From Arthrobacter sp. FW305-BF8 (lineage in GTDB: Bacteria; Actinomycetota; Actinomycetes; Actinomycetales; Micrococcaceae), in contig NZ_CP084561.1 in NCBI RefSeq assembly GCF_021789315.1, positions 1,736,001-1,800,000 of the forward strand: 64,000 nucleotides of DNA. Reading direction: 5' to 3'. How positions within the stretch are numbered: the first letter of the stretch is position 1; each line of letters starts with the position of its first letter. The notes beneath the pieces were generated by a model. The model was not told the DNA's origin. It saw only the letters and a program-made list of their open reading frames with translations, and did no database searches. The position numbers and the translations under genes are program-made. This document shows, piece after piece, positions 40,952 through 49,367 of the stretch.

Positions 40952-41065
40952 CGACGGGAGCGCGAAACCACTGGCGTATCGGCCCCTCCTCGGCGCACAG
41001 TGATGGCAGTCACATTGGCTGGTGCAGTGCGGCCGTGTGCGATTCAGTCTCAACGAGGAGGAATG

Positions 41066-41461
41066 ATGGGTAACGATGCCCGAACCCCGGCCGCGGCGGC
41101 GGCCGCGGACTTCGAGGAAGTCCAGGCCACGCAGCAGTTCAAGGAACTGCGCAAGCGCCACCGCAGCTTTGTGTTCCCCATGGCCATCGCGTTTCTGCTC
41201 TGGTACTTCGCGTACGTCATCCTTGCCGCCTACGCCGTGGACTTCATGTCCACCAAGGTGTGGGGCAACATCAATGTCGGCATCATCATGGGGCTGCTGC
41301 AGTTCGTGACCACCTTCGCCATCACCGGCTGGTACGTCAGCTACTCAAACCGGCGCCTGGACCCGATCGCCGCGGACATCCGGCACGGCATCGAAGGCCA
41401 CGAGTATGACAAGTCCGCCAGCAGCACGCCGGGCCGTTCAGTAAGCGGTGAAGCAAAATGA
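41066..41461 (+). CDS. DUF485 domain protein
   Basis: A 131-residue DUF485 protein. LRKRHRSFVFPMAIAFLLWYFAYVILAAYA is the canonical DUF485 start, followed by a second helix (IGLLQFVTTFAITGWYVSY) and a charged tail. It has a strong GAGGAGGA site before tandem ATGs at 41063 and 41066. The stop overlaps the start of the downstream symporter. It is a closer family match than the second DUF485-like gene at 38568. Confidence 0.9.
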   Translation: MGNDARTPAAAAAADFEEVQATQQFKELRKRHRSFVFPMAIAFLLWYFAYVILAAYAVDFMSTKVWGNINVGIIMGLLQFVTTFAITGWYVSYSNRRLDPIAADIRHGIEGHEYDKSASSTPGRSVSGEAK

Positions 41462-43074
41462 TCACCATACCCGCAGCGGTTGACGTCGCCGCACTCAAGG
41501 ACACCACGTTGCTGAACATGGGAATCTTCGCCCTGTTCGTCGCCGTCACCATGGTCATCGTTCTCCGGGCCAGCCGGAACAACAAGACGGCCGCCGATTA
41601 CTATGCCGCCGGGCGTTCCTTCACGGGTTCGCAGAACGGCACCGCCATCGCGGGCGATTACCTGTCGGCGGCCTCCTTCCTGGGCATCACCGGCGCCATC
41701 GCCATCAACGGCTACGACGGGTTCATGTACTCCATTGGCTTCCTGGTCGCATGGCTCGTGGCTCTCCTGCTGGTGGCGGAGCTGCTCCGGAACACGGGCA
41801 AGTACACCATGGCCGACGTCCTGTCGTTCCGCCTTCGGCAGCGCCCGGTCCGCATCGCAGCTGCCATCTCCACGCTTGCAGTCTGTTTCTTCTACCTCCT
41901 GGCCCAGATGGCCGGCGCCGGAAGCCTGATCTCGCTGCTGCTGGGCATCAGCGACTGGGGCGGACAGGCCCTGGTGATCATCGTCGTCGGGGCCCTGATG
42001 ATCATGTATGTACTGATCGGCGGAATGAAGGGAACTACCTGGGTGCAGATCATCAAGGCCTGCCTGCTCATCGCCGGTGCCGCCGTCATGACGCTCTGGG
42101 TCCTGGCCATCTACGGGTTCAACCTTTCCAGCCTGCTGGGCGGTGCGGTTGACGCGGCAAGCAACCCTGCCGTGCTCAACCCCGGCCTGCAGTACGGCAA
42201 GACCGAAACGTCCAAGCTGGACTTCATGTCCCTGGCCCTGGCCCTGGTGCTGGGGACGGCAGCCCTGCCGCACGTGTTGATGCGCTTCTACACGGTGCCC
42301 ACTGCCAAGGAGGCCCGCAAGTCCGTGGTGTGGTCCATTTGGCTGATCGGGCTGTTCTACATCTTCACCCTGGTCCTCGGCTATGGCGCCGCTGCCCTGG
42401 TAGGGGCCGACACCATCAAGGGCGCCCCCGGCGGCGTCAACTCGGCAGCGCCGCTGCTGGCCTTCCACCTGGGCGGCCCGTTGCTGCTGGGCTTCATCTC
42501 GGCCGTGGCGTTCGCCACGATCCTCGCCGTGGTTGCCGGGCTCACGATTACCGCCGCCGCCTCGTTCGCCCACGACATCTATGCCAACGTCATCGCCAAG
42601 GGAAAGGCCGACGCCGACACCGAAGTTAAGGTGGCCCGCCGCACTGTCATTGTGATTGGCATCCTCGCCATCCTGGGCGGGATCTTTGCCAACGGCCAGA
42701 ACGTGGCCTTCCTGGTGGCGCTGGCGTTCGCCGTGGCCGCCTCCGCCAACCTGCCCACCATCATCTACTCCCTGTTCTGGCGCCGGTTCACCACACAGGG
42801 TGCGGTCTGGAGCATGTACGGCGGGCTCGCATCCGCCATCATCCTGATTGCGCTCTCGCCCGTGGTGTCCGGCGGCGCGACCTCCATGATCAAGGGCGCT
42901 AACTTCGCCATCTTCCCGCTGAGCAACCCGGGCATCGTGTCCATCCCGCTGGCCTTCCTGCTGGGCTGGCTCGGCACGGTCCTGGACAAGAGGCAGGAGG
43001 ACCGCAGCAAGCAGGCCGAGATGGAAGTCCGGTCGCTGACCGGGGTTGGCGCCGAGAAGGCCGTGGAACACTAG
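41458..43074 (+). CDS. sodium:solute symporter (SSS family), ActP/MctC-like
   Basis: A 538-residue symporter with 13 helices, the cation/acetate symporter type. ADYYAAGRSFTGSQNGTAIAGDYLSAASFLGI (residues 42-75) is the family signature of ActP and MctC. Substrates in the family are acetate, propionate and pyruvate. The ATG overlaps the DUF485 stop. It is only distantly related to the symporter at 37094, so the locus holds two different carriers under one two-component system rather than a recent duplication. A long hairpin follows at 43120-43154. Confidence 0.92.
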   Translation: MITIPAAVDVAALKDTTLLNMGIFALFVAVTMVIVLRASRNNKTAADYYAAGRSFTGSQNGTAIAGDYLSAASFLGITGAIAINGYDGFMYSIGFLVAWLVALLLVAELLRNTGKYTMADVLSFRLRQRPVRIAAAISTLAVCFFYLLAQMAGAGSLISLLLGISDWGGQALVIIVVGALMIMYVLIGGMKGTTWVQIIKACLLIAGAAVMTLWVLAIYGFNLSSLLGGAVDAASNPAVLNPGLQYGKTETSKLDFMSLALALVLGTAALPHVLMRFYTVPTAKEARKSVVWSIWLIGLFYIFTLVLGYGAAALVGADTIKGAPGGVNSAAPLLAFHLGGPLLLGFISAVAFATILAVVAGLTITAAASFAHDIYANVIAKGKADADTEVKVARRTVIVIGILAILGGIFANGQNVAFLVALAFAVAASANLPTIIYSLFWRRFTTQGAVWSMYGGLASAIILIALSPVVSGGATSMIKGANFAIFPLSNPGIVSIPLAFLLGWLGTVLDKRQEDRSKQAEMEVRSLTGVGAEKAVEH

Positions 43075-43119
43075 CAGCCTTCCGTTCGCTCAGACTCCCG
43101 ACCCAGCAAGCAGGAGCCC

Positions 43120-43154
43120 TCGCGCGCCACGCGGGGGCTCCTGCCGTGCCTGCC
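43120..43154. terminator. 15-bp stem hairpin between convergent genes
   Basis: GCAGGAGCCC (43120-43129) pairs with GGGCTCCTGC (43145-43154), extended inward by a T-G wobble and CGCG/CGCG over a 5-base loop. It separates the symporter from the convergent membrane-protein gene. No T-tract follows on either side. Confidence 0.75.
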
Positions 43155-43194
43155 GCCCTCGGGCTGGGCCCGTCGTGCGCAAAAAGGCTGTGGT

Positions 43195-43797
43195 TCAGGG
43201 CGAGTGGTGGCCCCCGGTGTGTTCACCGTGCGGCACCGCGAACTCGCCCGCCGTCGATGCGGCGAGTCCCGGCGTCGTGATGGCGGCAACCAGCAGTGCA
43301 CCGGCGAAGGCTGCGGCGATCAGTGGCCCCGCACCCAGGCGGCCCGATGCGTCCTGACCGGAACCGCCGGGAAGACTGGGGGACCTGCGGCCGAGCCATG
43401 ACGTGGCCGCGAGGATCATGAGGGTCAGCAGCAGGGCGGCGAGGTGGCTGATACCCAGGCCGGCCATGCCGCTCCCCGCGCCGAGGACAATGGCCGCCAC
43501 GTGCGCGGCGGCTGCCGCGGGCAGCAGGAGGGCGGAGGCTAGCGGCACCGGGAAACGGTTCCTGCTCAGCCCGGCAACCGTCCACCCCAGCAGGGCTCCA
43601 CCCCAGAGCAGGGCGGCCGTGGCGACGGCCACCCTGCCGGGGAAGTTGGTGCCGGAGGCAGCGAACAGGCTGGAGGCGACGGCGAGGTTGACCGCTGCGG
43701 CGCCGAGCCCGGCAAAGCCGGCGACGAGCCTGACGGCATCGGGGCGGTACGTTCCCTGCGTTGCCGGAACTGCCGCCATGGCCTGGCTGGTCATCAT
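43195..43797 (-). CDS. hypothetical membrane protein with His-rich C-terminus
   Basis: A 200-residue protein of unknown function with five hydrophobic segments (residues 22-47, 58-77, 86-107, 112-132, 155-175). The C-terminus PHGEHTGGHHSP has four His and could bind a metal. Two ATG codons open the gene after AAAG. It lies 19 bases behind the DUF4383 gene on the same strand and is probably in one operon with it. Confidence 0.75.
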   Translation of the reverse strand: MMTSQAMAAVPATQGTYRPDAVRLVAGFAGLGAAAVNLAVASSLFAASGTNFPGRVAVATAALLWGGALLGWTVAGLSRNRFPVPLASALLLPAAAAAHVAAIVLGAGSGMAGLGISHLAALLLTLMILAATSWLGRRSPSLPGGSGQDASGRLGAGPLIAAAFAGALLVAAITTPGLAASTAGEFAVPHGEHTGGHHSP

Positions 43798-43816
43798 CTT
43801 TCAGGCGCGGGCTCTT

Positions 43817-44221
43817 CTAGGCGCGTGCCGTGGCGGGGACCTTGTCCAGGGACAGGCCGACGCCGAGCAGCAGGACCGCGCTCGCCAGGTGGAGAACATT
43901 GTCCGCGCCGTTGAGGGCAATGATGTTCAGGGGCGAGCTGAGCAGGAACAGACCGAGGATGCCCACGAGCAGGTACACCGCACCCACCGCCGTGTTGATG
44001 GTGCGCGCCAGCCGGACATCCTTGACTCCGGCGTAAAGGAGGGCGGCGCCGATCGCGAGGTGAATCACGTTGTGCAGCGGGTTGACCTCGAAGATGATCA
44101 GGTTGGAGCCTTCAGTGGAGAAGAAGCCGGCTCCAGACGTCACGGCGAAGCCGACGAGTCCCACCAGCAGGTAGACGGCTCCGAAGACAGTGGCGATAAG
44201 ACGGTTCGGTGAGTTGCGCAT
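43817..44221 (-). CDS. DUF4383 membrane protein
   Basis: A 134-residue protein with four membrane helices. NPLHNVIHLAIGAALLYAG near residue 47 and GADNVLHLASAVLLLGVGL near residue 104 are the DUF4383 hallmarks, with a paired N-x-x-H-L in each half, suggesting an internal duplication. The function is unknown; the paired His residues in membrane helices might bind a cofactor. GGAAGGAATT lies just before the ATG. Confidence 0.87.
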   Translation of the reverse strand: MRNSPNRLIATVFGAVYLLVGLVGFAVTSGAGFFSTEGSNLIIFEVNPLHNVIHLAIGAALLYAGVKDVRLARTINTAVGAVYLLVGILGLFLLSSPLNIIALNGADNVLHLASAVLLLGVGLSLDKVPATARA

Positions 44222-44319
44222 GGCCCAAATTCCTTCCGGTTTGCCGGCCAGGGGCAGGAGCCCTGGCCAGATTTGCGGAGCCCCGGCTGGGACTCCCGGA
44301 AGCGATTCGGTTCCGGTGC

Positions 44320-44350
44320 GCGCTTGGATGGGTGTGCGCTTGGATGTGTG
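44320..44350. repeat. 16-base direct repeat behind the DUF4878-like gene
   Basis: GCGCTTGGATG occurs at 44320-44330 and 44336-44346 with GTGT between, followed by a partial third start. It lies just beyond the stop of the gene at 44367, like the other short tandem repeats at gene ends in this window. Confidence 0.6.
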
Positions 44351-44366
44351 CGCGGTCAGGCGATGG

Positions 44367-44942
44367 TCACGCCTTTGGCCGGAGCTTGATGGTGACCAGC
44401 TTCAGTTCGTCCTTGCCGGCGAAGCGGTACACCATCTCGATGTCCTTGCCCTGGCATTTGATGAGCCCGGCGACATCCGCAATGTTGTTCTCGTTCTGGG
44501 TGCTGACTTTGAGGTCGTCGTAGGCCGTGGTGCAGGACGGGTCCAGCTGGAGGCTCTTGACGCCTGCCGCGAATTCCTCGCGACTCAGCTGCTCCTTGAG
44601 GCTCGGGTCCATGTAGTCGTTGTAGGCCTTGTCCGTGTCGCCGGCGATGACCAGCTTCGTGAAGTCGTCCGCGAGGTCGCCGGCCTGCCGGGTGGACCCG
44701 CCCACCAGGTTCACCAGGAGCAGGACGCCGACGATTACCAGCAGGAGCACGCCTGCCACAATGCCCACCACGATCCAGAGGCCCTTGCGGCTTTTGGCCG
44801 GTGGCAGGCCCGGCAAGCCGAACGGGGAAGGCGGAAGGGCCCGCCGTCCGGGCTGCTGTGGTCTGGGCTGGTAGGGGCCGGGCTGCTGCGCGCCGGGCTG
44901 GTAGGGGCCGGGCTGCTGTGGGGGGAGCGGGGGATTGCTCAA
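44367..44942 (-). CDS. membrane-anchored protein with Pro-rich N-terminus (DUF4878-like)
   Basis: A 191-residue protein. A cytoplasmic Pro/Gln-rich start with repeats of QQPGPYQP is followed by one strong membrane helix (LWIVVGIVAGVLLLVIVGVLLLV, near residue 60). The extracytoplasmic domain of about 110 residues has two Cys (DPSCTTA and LIKCQGK) and the lumazine-binding/DUF4878-like pattern of a short helix then strands. The TTG at 44942 follows GGAAAGG by eight bases; an in-frame GTG at 44993 lacks a site. Function unknown. Confidence 0.7.
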   Translation of the reverse strand: MSNPPLPPQQPGPYQPGAQQPGPYQPRPQQPGRRALPPSPFGLPGLPPAKSRKGLWIVVGIVAGVLLLVIVGVLLLVNLVGGSTRQAGDLADDFTKLVIAGDTDKAYNDYMDPSLKEQLSREEFAAGVKSLQLDPSCTTAYDDLKVSTQNENNIADVAGLIKCQGKDIEMVYRFAGKDELKLVTIKLRPKA

Positions 44943-45100
44943 CGGTGGGCCTTTCCGGCACCGCACTGGCGGCGCTCCGACTAACGGGGGCACAGCCGGC
45001 GCCCGGTCACTTTGTGGATTAGCCTATAGCGCCCGCGCGCTTTTGCATCGAAGCGCCAAGCCGTGATGGTTTTCCCGCCGTTACAGATGGACAGGTGCGC

Positions 45101-45574
45101 TCAGTCTTCCGCCGAGTTGCGGTCAAGTAGCGGCTGGATCCGGAACGGTATCAGTTCACCCATCGCCAGGGCGGTGTCGGTCCTTTCGACGCCGTCGCAG
45201 GCCAGGATCTTCCCGTTGATCCGGAAGAGGTCTTCGGCGTCCAGTGCCACCACGCGCAGCAGCAGGTCGGCTGAGCCGGTCAGGCCGTAGCCCTCGAGGA
45301 TCTCAGGCACGGCCGCCAGCTCCTCGGCGAGCGAGCCAAGCTTTTGCTGCTGGACATGCACCGAGATGAAAGCCATCAGCGGATACCCCAGGGACACCGG
45401 ATTGATGCGCCGCTCGAACGACAGGAAAGCATGCTTCTTCTCGAGCTGGGCCATCCGCGCCTGCACCGTGTTGCGGGAGAGGCCGAGCTTCTGGGCCAGG
45501 GCCACCACGGTGCGGCGCGGGTCCTGTGCCAGGGCGGAGAGCAGCCGGGTGTCTGTGCCATCCAAAGCTTGCAT
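45101..45574 (-). CDS. Lrp/AsnC-family regulator (BkdR-like)
   Basis: A 157-residue feast/famine regulator. LDGTDTRLLSALAQDPRRTVVALAQKLGLSRNTVQARMAQLE is the N-terminal helix-turn-helix; the RAM effector domain fills the rest. The ATG at 45574 gives the family start MQALDGTD; a GTG at 45592 is also open. It is divergent from the branched-chain dehydrogenase operon and probably controls it in response to a branched-chain amino acid. M. tuberculosis has a comparable regulator beside the same operon. Confidence 0.88.
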   Translation of the reverse strand: MQALDGTDTRLLSALAQDPRRTVVALAQKLGLSRNTVQARMAQLEKKHAFLSFERRINPVSLGYPLMAFISVHVQQQKLGSLAEELAAVPEILEGYGLTGSADLLLRVVALDAEDLFRINGKILACDGVERTDTALAMGELIPFRIQPLLDRNSAED

Positions 45575-45637
45575 AATGCGCAAGGCTAGCACGGTCTGAA
45601 GCAGTCAAACAGTGCATTGTGCTCAGTTTTGGCCGCG

Positions 45638-45650
45638 GTGGTTGTACCAC
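45638..45650. promoter_or_regulatory. inverted repeat GTGGT-TGT-ACCAC
   Basis: A perfect 5-base inverted repeat with a 3-base spacer in the region between the Lrp-type gene and the dehydrogenase operon. Lrp proteins bind short palindromes of about this length, so it is the best local candidate for the regulator's site. Confidence 0.4.
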
Positions 45651-45737
45651 TTGAACATCGTGAGTATGGTCACAATTAACCGGGGCAAAGGCGCCCGGGA
45701 GGCCGGAATGCGGCGGTATCACGAGTCCTGCCGCGGG

Positions 45738-46946
45738 ATGGTTACACGACGTCAGAAGGTTGCGGCAACAGTGGTGACAGACGATGCGGGCCAGGGCGGA
45801 ACAGCCGCCGGCCAGGACAACAATGCAGGGCACCAGGGTGGCGCGGGCCACAACATGGTCCAGCTGATCACCCCCGCGGGGGAGCGCGTCAGCCATCCGG
45901 AGTATGACCCCTGGGTCAGGGACGTATCAGACGAGCAATTGTGCTCGCTCTACGAAGACCTGGTGGTGATCCGGCGGATCGACAAAGAGGCAACAGCGCT
46001 GCAGCGCCAGGGCGAACTGGGCCTCTGGCCGCCGCTGCTGGGCCAGGAGGCCTCGCAGGTGGGATCCGTTCGGTCCCTGCGGGATGACGACTTTATATTC
46101 CCCAGCTACCGCGAAAACGGCGTGGCCTACTGCCGCGGGGTGGACCTGCCGGACATCCTGCGTGTCTGGCGCGGCGCTGCCTCCGGCGGCTGGGATCCGT
46201 ACGCGGTCAACATGGCCATCCCGCAGATCGTCATCGGCGCGCAGACGCTGCATGCCACCGGATACGCCATGGGAATCCAAAACGACGGTGCCGACTCCGC
46301 GGCGATTGTGTACTTCGGCGACGGTGCCACAAGCGAGGGCGACGTCAACGAGGCCATGGTCTTCGCCGCCAGCTTCCAGGTGCCCCTGGTGTTCTTCTGC
46401 CAAAACAACCACTGGGCCATCTCCGAACCGGTGCGCCTCCAGTCCCACACCCAGCTTGTGGACCGCGGGGCTGGATTCGGCATCCCCAGCATGCGGGTTG
46501 ACGGCAACGATGTCCTGGCGGTCATGGCAGCCACGCGGGTTGCCCTCGACCGGGCCCGCCGGGGCGGCGGCCCCACCTTCATCGAGGCAGTCACTTACAG
46601 GATGGGCCCGCATACGACGGCGGATGATCCCACCCGGTACCGCGACCCCAATGAGCTCGAGGATTGGGCGGCCAAGGATCCGATTGGACGGGTCCATGCG
46701 CTGCTTGACCGGAAGGGCCTATTCACCGAGGAGTTCGAAGCCGGCGTGCGGACCAAGGCAGACGCCGTCGCCCGTGAGCTGCGTGCCGGCTGCGTCGGCA
46801 TGCCCGATCCAGAACCCCTTGACGTCTTCAAGCACGTGTACAGCACCCCCAACTCCTGGCTGGACCGCCAGCAGGACCACTACTCCCGTTACCTTGCCTC
46901 CTTCGGCGATCCTGAAGGGGCAACACAAGAAGAAGGTGCACGCTGA
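45738..46946 (+). CDS. bkdA: branched-chain 2-oxoacid dehydrogenase E1 alpha subunit
   Basis: The alpha subunit of the thiamine-diphosphate E1, which decarboxylates 2-oxo acids from Leu, Ile and Val. It is 402 residues from this start. The TPP motif GDGATSEGDVNEAMVFAASFQVPLVFFCQNN is complete near residue 205. YRMGPHTTADDPTRYR near residue 295 contains the phosphorylation-loop region. Starts at 45708, 45738 and 45855 are all open and none has a strong ribosome site; MVQLITP at 45855 is the point where family similarity begins. E1 beta overlaps its stop. Confidence 0.9.
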   Translation: MVTRRQKVAATVVTDDAGQGGTAAGQDNNAGHQGGAGHNMVQLITPAGERVSHPEYDPWVRDVSDEQLCSLYEDLVVIRRIDKEATALQRQGELGLWPPLLGQEASQVGSVRSLRDDDFIFPSYRENGVAYCRGVDLPDILRVWRGAASGGWDPYAVNMAIPQIVIGAQTLHATGYAMGIQNDGADSAAIVYFGDGATSEGDVNEAMVFAASFQVPLVFFCQNNHWAISEPVRLQSHTQLVDRGAGFGIPSMRVDGNDVLAVMAATRVALDRARRGGGPTFIEAVTYRMGPHTTADDPTRYRDPNELEDWAAKDPIGRVHALLDRKGLFTEEFEAGVRTKADAVARELRAGCVGMPDPEPLDVFKHVYSTPNSWLDRQQDHYSRYLASFGDPEGATQEEGAR

Positions 46947-47956
46947 TGACGCAGATGACCTTTGCGCGGGCAATAAACTCAGGCCTCCGCAGATCCCTCG
47001 ACAACGATCCCAAGGTGCTCCTCATGGGCGAGGACATCGGCACCCTGGGCGGCGTCTTCCGCGTGACCGACGGACTGCAGAAGGACTTCGGCAACCACAG
47101 GGTGGTGGACACGCCCCTGGCCGAGTCCGGCATTGTGGGCACCGCGGTTGGCCTGGCCTACCGCGGGTACCGGCCGGTGGTGGAAATCCAATTCGACGGC
47201 TTCGTCTATCCCGCGTTCGACCAGATCGTGTCCCAGGTGGCCAAGATGCATTACCGCAGCCGGGGCGCCGTAAAAATGCCCATCACCATCCGCATCCCGT
47301 TCGGCGGCGGCATCGGATCGCCGGAGCACCACTCCGAATCACCGGAGGCCTACTTTGCCCACACGGCGGGCCTGCGGGTGGTCACCCCGGCCAGCCCGCA
47401 GGACGCCCACACCATGATCCAGCAGGCTATTTCCTGCGATGACCCCGTGGTGTTCTTCGAGCCCAAGCGCCGCTACCACGACAAAGGCGAAGTGGACGAG
47501 TCGCTTGATCCCACTTCGGCCCCACCGATGGGCCAGGCCCGGGTGGTCACGGACGGCAGCGACGTTACACTCGTGGCCTACGGGCCACTCGTGAAGACGG
47601 CCCGTGACGCTGCCACGGCAGCCGCGGACGAGGGCGTCTCGGTTGAGGTCATCGACCTGCGGTCGCTGGCTCCGGTGGATTTCGCCACCGTGGAGGCCTC
47701 GGTCCGCAAGACGGGCAGGCTGGTGATTACCCACGAGGCCGGGCAGTCGGGCGGGCTCGGTGCCGAGGTTGCGGCCAGCATCACCGAGCGCTGCTTCTAC
47801 CACCTTGAGGCGGCACCGGTCCGCGTCACCGGGTTCGACGTGCCGTACCCGTATTCGAGGGTGGAGATGCACCACCTTCCGGATCTGGACCGGATCCTCG
47901 ACGGCGTGGACCGCGCGCTGGGCCGGCCGAATTCGCTGAGCGGGCTGGAAGGATGA
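46946..47956 (+). CDS. bkdB: branched-chain 2-oxoacid dehydrogenase E1 beta subunit
   Basis: The beta subunit of E1, pairing with the alpha subunit to bind TPP. It is 336 residues long, as expected. GEDIGTLGGVFRVTDGL near residue 28 and EIQFDGFVYPAFDQIVSQVAK near residue 77 are typical. VTHEAGQSGGLGAEVAA-like residues near 252 lie in the transketolase C-terminal domain. The ATG overlaps the E1 alpha stop (TGATGA), so expression is coupled at equal levels. Confidence 0.94.
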   Translation: MTQMTFARAINSGLRRSLDNDPKVLLMGEDIGTLGGVFRVTDGLQKDFGNHRVVDTPLAESGIVGTAVGLAYRGYRPVVEIQFDGFVYPAFDQIVSQVAKMHYRSRGAVKMPITIRIPFGGGIGSPEHHSESPEAYFAHTAGLRVVTPASPQDAHTMIQQAISCDDPVVFFEPKRRYHDKGEVDESLDPTSAPPMGQARVVTDGSDVTLVAYGPLVKTARDAATAAADEGVSVEVIDLRSLAPVDFATVEASVRKTGRLVITHEAGQSGGLGAEVAASITERCFYHLEAAPVRVTGFDVPYPYSRVEMHHLPDLDRILDGVDRALGRPNSLSGLEG

Positions 47957-49305
47957 CCGCCACCATGATCAAGGAATTCCGGCTGCCCGATCTCGGCGAA
48001 GGACTGACCGAATCCGAAATTGTCAGCTGGAAGGTGGGGGTCGGGGACACCGTCAGCCTGAACCAGATCATCGCCGAGGTGGAGACCGCCAAGGCAGTGG
48101 TGGAACTGCCCTCACCGTTCGCGGGGGTGATCACCGCCCTGCACGAACAGCCGGGAACCGTCGTGGAGGTGGGCAAGCCGATTGTCTCGTTCGAGGTTAA
48201 GGACGACGCCGGTAACCAGAGCGCCGCGGCCGTTCCGGCTGAGCCGGCGCTTCCCAAGAGGGAACCCAACCTCGTCGGGTACGGCGCCGTCGTCGAAAGC
48301 ACCGGCCATCCCGTCCGACGGCAGCGAACGCTGGCTGAGCCCGCCCCGGTGGTTGAGCCTGTCGAAACCAGGCCTGCGGACACCGGGACCCCGGACACCA
48401 ACACAGCCGAGCGGCCACGTTCCACGCCGCCCGTCCGGAAGCTGGCCAAGGACCTCGGAGTCGATCTTGAGAGCGTCCCGGGGACCGGCCCCAGCGGTCT
48501 GATTACCCGTGACGATGTGCGCAATTTCGTGGGCGGCGGGGATCTTCCCGCGGCCGCCCAGGAGTTGGCAGCGCAGGAACTGCAGCCGGCGCGGGCACAG
48601 GGCGAGCGTGAGGTGCGGACACCGATCAAGGGTGTCCGCAAGTTCACGGCCGCTGCCATGGTCAGCAGCGCCTTTACGGCACCCCATGTGACGGAGTTCC
48701 TCACGGTCGACGTCACCCCGGCCATGGAGTTGCTGGCCAGGCTCAAGGAAAGCACGGCCTTCGCTGGCCACAAGCTCACGCCGCTGACCCTCGTGGCCAA
48801 GGCTGTCCTGATCGCATTGCGGCGGAATCCCGGCCTGAATGCGAGGTGGGATGAGGCCAACCAGGAGATCGTCCAGTTCAACTACGTGAACCTCGGCATC
48901 GCGGCCGCAACTCCGCGGGGTCTCACCGTTCCCAACATCAAGGATGCGGACCGGCTGGCGCTCGTCGACTTGTCCACCGCGCTCGCAGAACTGACGGATA
49001 CCGCCAGGGCAGGTAAGACCAGCCCGGCGGACCTCTCGGGCGGCACCATCTCCATCACCAACATCGGTGTCTTCGGGATCGACGCCGGAACGCCCATCCT
49101 CAACCCGGGGGAAGCCGCGATCCTCGCCATGGGCGCCGTCCGGAAAACTCCGTGGGAGTACCAGGATCAAGTCGCACTGAGGCAGGTCATGACGCTGAGC
49201 CTCTCCTTCGACCACCGGCTGGTGGATGGCGAGCAGGGGTCCAGGTTCCTGGCCGACGTAGGTGCGCTGCTCGCGGATCCCGGCATGGCCTTCGCGCTGG
49301 CCTAG
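47953..49305 (+). CDS. bkdC: branched-chain 2-oxoacid dehydrogenase E2 (dihydrolipoamide acyltransferase)
   Basis: The E2 core, which passes the acyl group from lipoate to CoA. It is 450 residues long with one lipoyl domain (Lys in EVETAKAVVELPSP, near residue 45), a Pro/Ala linker, a peripheral-subunit-binding domain (VRKLAKDLGVDLESVPGTGPSGLITRDDV, near residue 165) and the catalytic domain ending with FDHRLVDGEQGS, whose His and Asp are catalytic. It overlaps the E1 beta stop. E3 is not encoded here and is presumably shared with other complexes. Confidence 0.94.
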   Translation: MTATMIKEFRLPDLGEGLTESEIVSWKVGVGDTVSLNQIIAEVETAKAVVELPSPFAGVITALHEQPGTVVEVGKPIVSFEVKDDAGNQSAAAVPAEPALPKREPNLVGYGAVVESTGHPVRRQRTLAEPAPVVEPVETRPADTGTPDTNTAERPRSTPPVRKLAKDLGVDLESVPGTGPSGLITRDDVRNFVGGGDLPAAAQELAAQELQPARAQGEREVRTPIKGVRKFTAAAMVSSAFTAPHVTEFLTVDVTPAMELLARLKESTAFAGHKLTPLTLVAKAVLIALRRNPGLNARWDEANQEIVQFNYVNLGIAAATPRGLTVPNIKDADRLALVDLSTALAELTDTARAGKTSPADLSGGTISITNIGVFGIDAGTPILNPGEAAILAMGAVRKTPWEYQDQVALRQVMTLSLSFDHRLVDGEQGSRFLADVGALLADPGMAFALA

Positions 49306-49322
49306 CCGCAAGTCATAGAGGT

Positions 49323-49354
49323 TTGCCTGCCGCCCGGGCTGGAGCGGCAGGCAA
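49323..49354. terminator. 11-bp stem hairpin between convergent genes
   Basis: TTGCCTGCCGC (49323-49333) and GCGGCAGGCAA (49344-49354) are exact reverse complements around a 10-base loop. It lies between the dehydrogenase operon and the convergent TetR gene; the flanking short T/A runs would suit either direction. Confidence 0.75.
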
Positions 49355-49367
49355 CCGGCCAGCAGGG

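Noticed and set aside
41341..43071. 576-codon minus-strand frame opposite the second symporter
   Set aside because: The plus-strand gene has complete SSS motifs; this frame is Gln/His/Gly-rich with no domain.
45612..45737. Longer N-terminus of the E1 alpha subunit
   Set aside because: An in-frame start at 45612 would place the inverted repeat at 45638 within the coding region, and the added residues show no family similarity.
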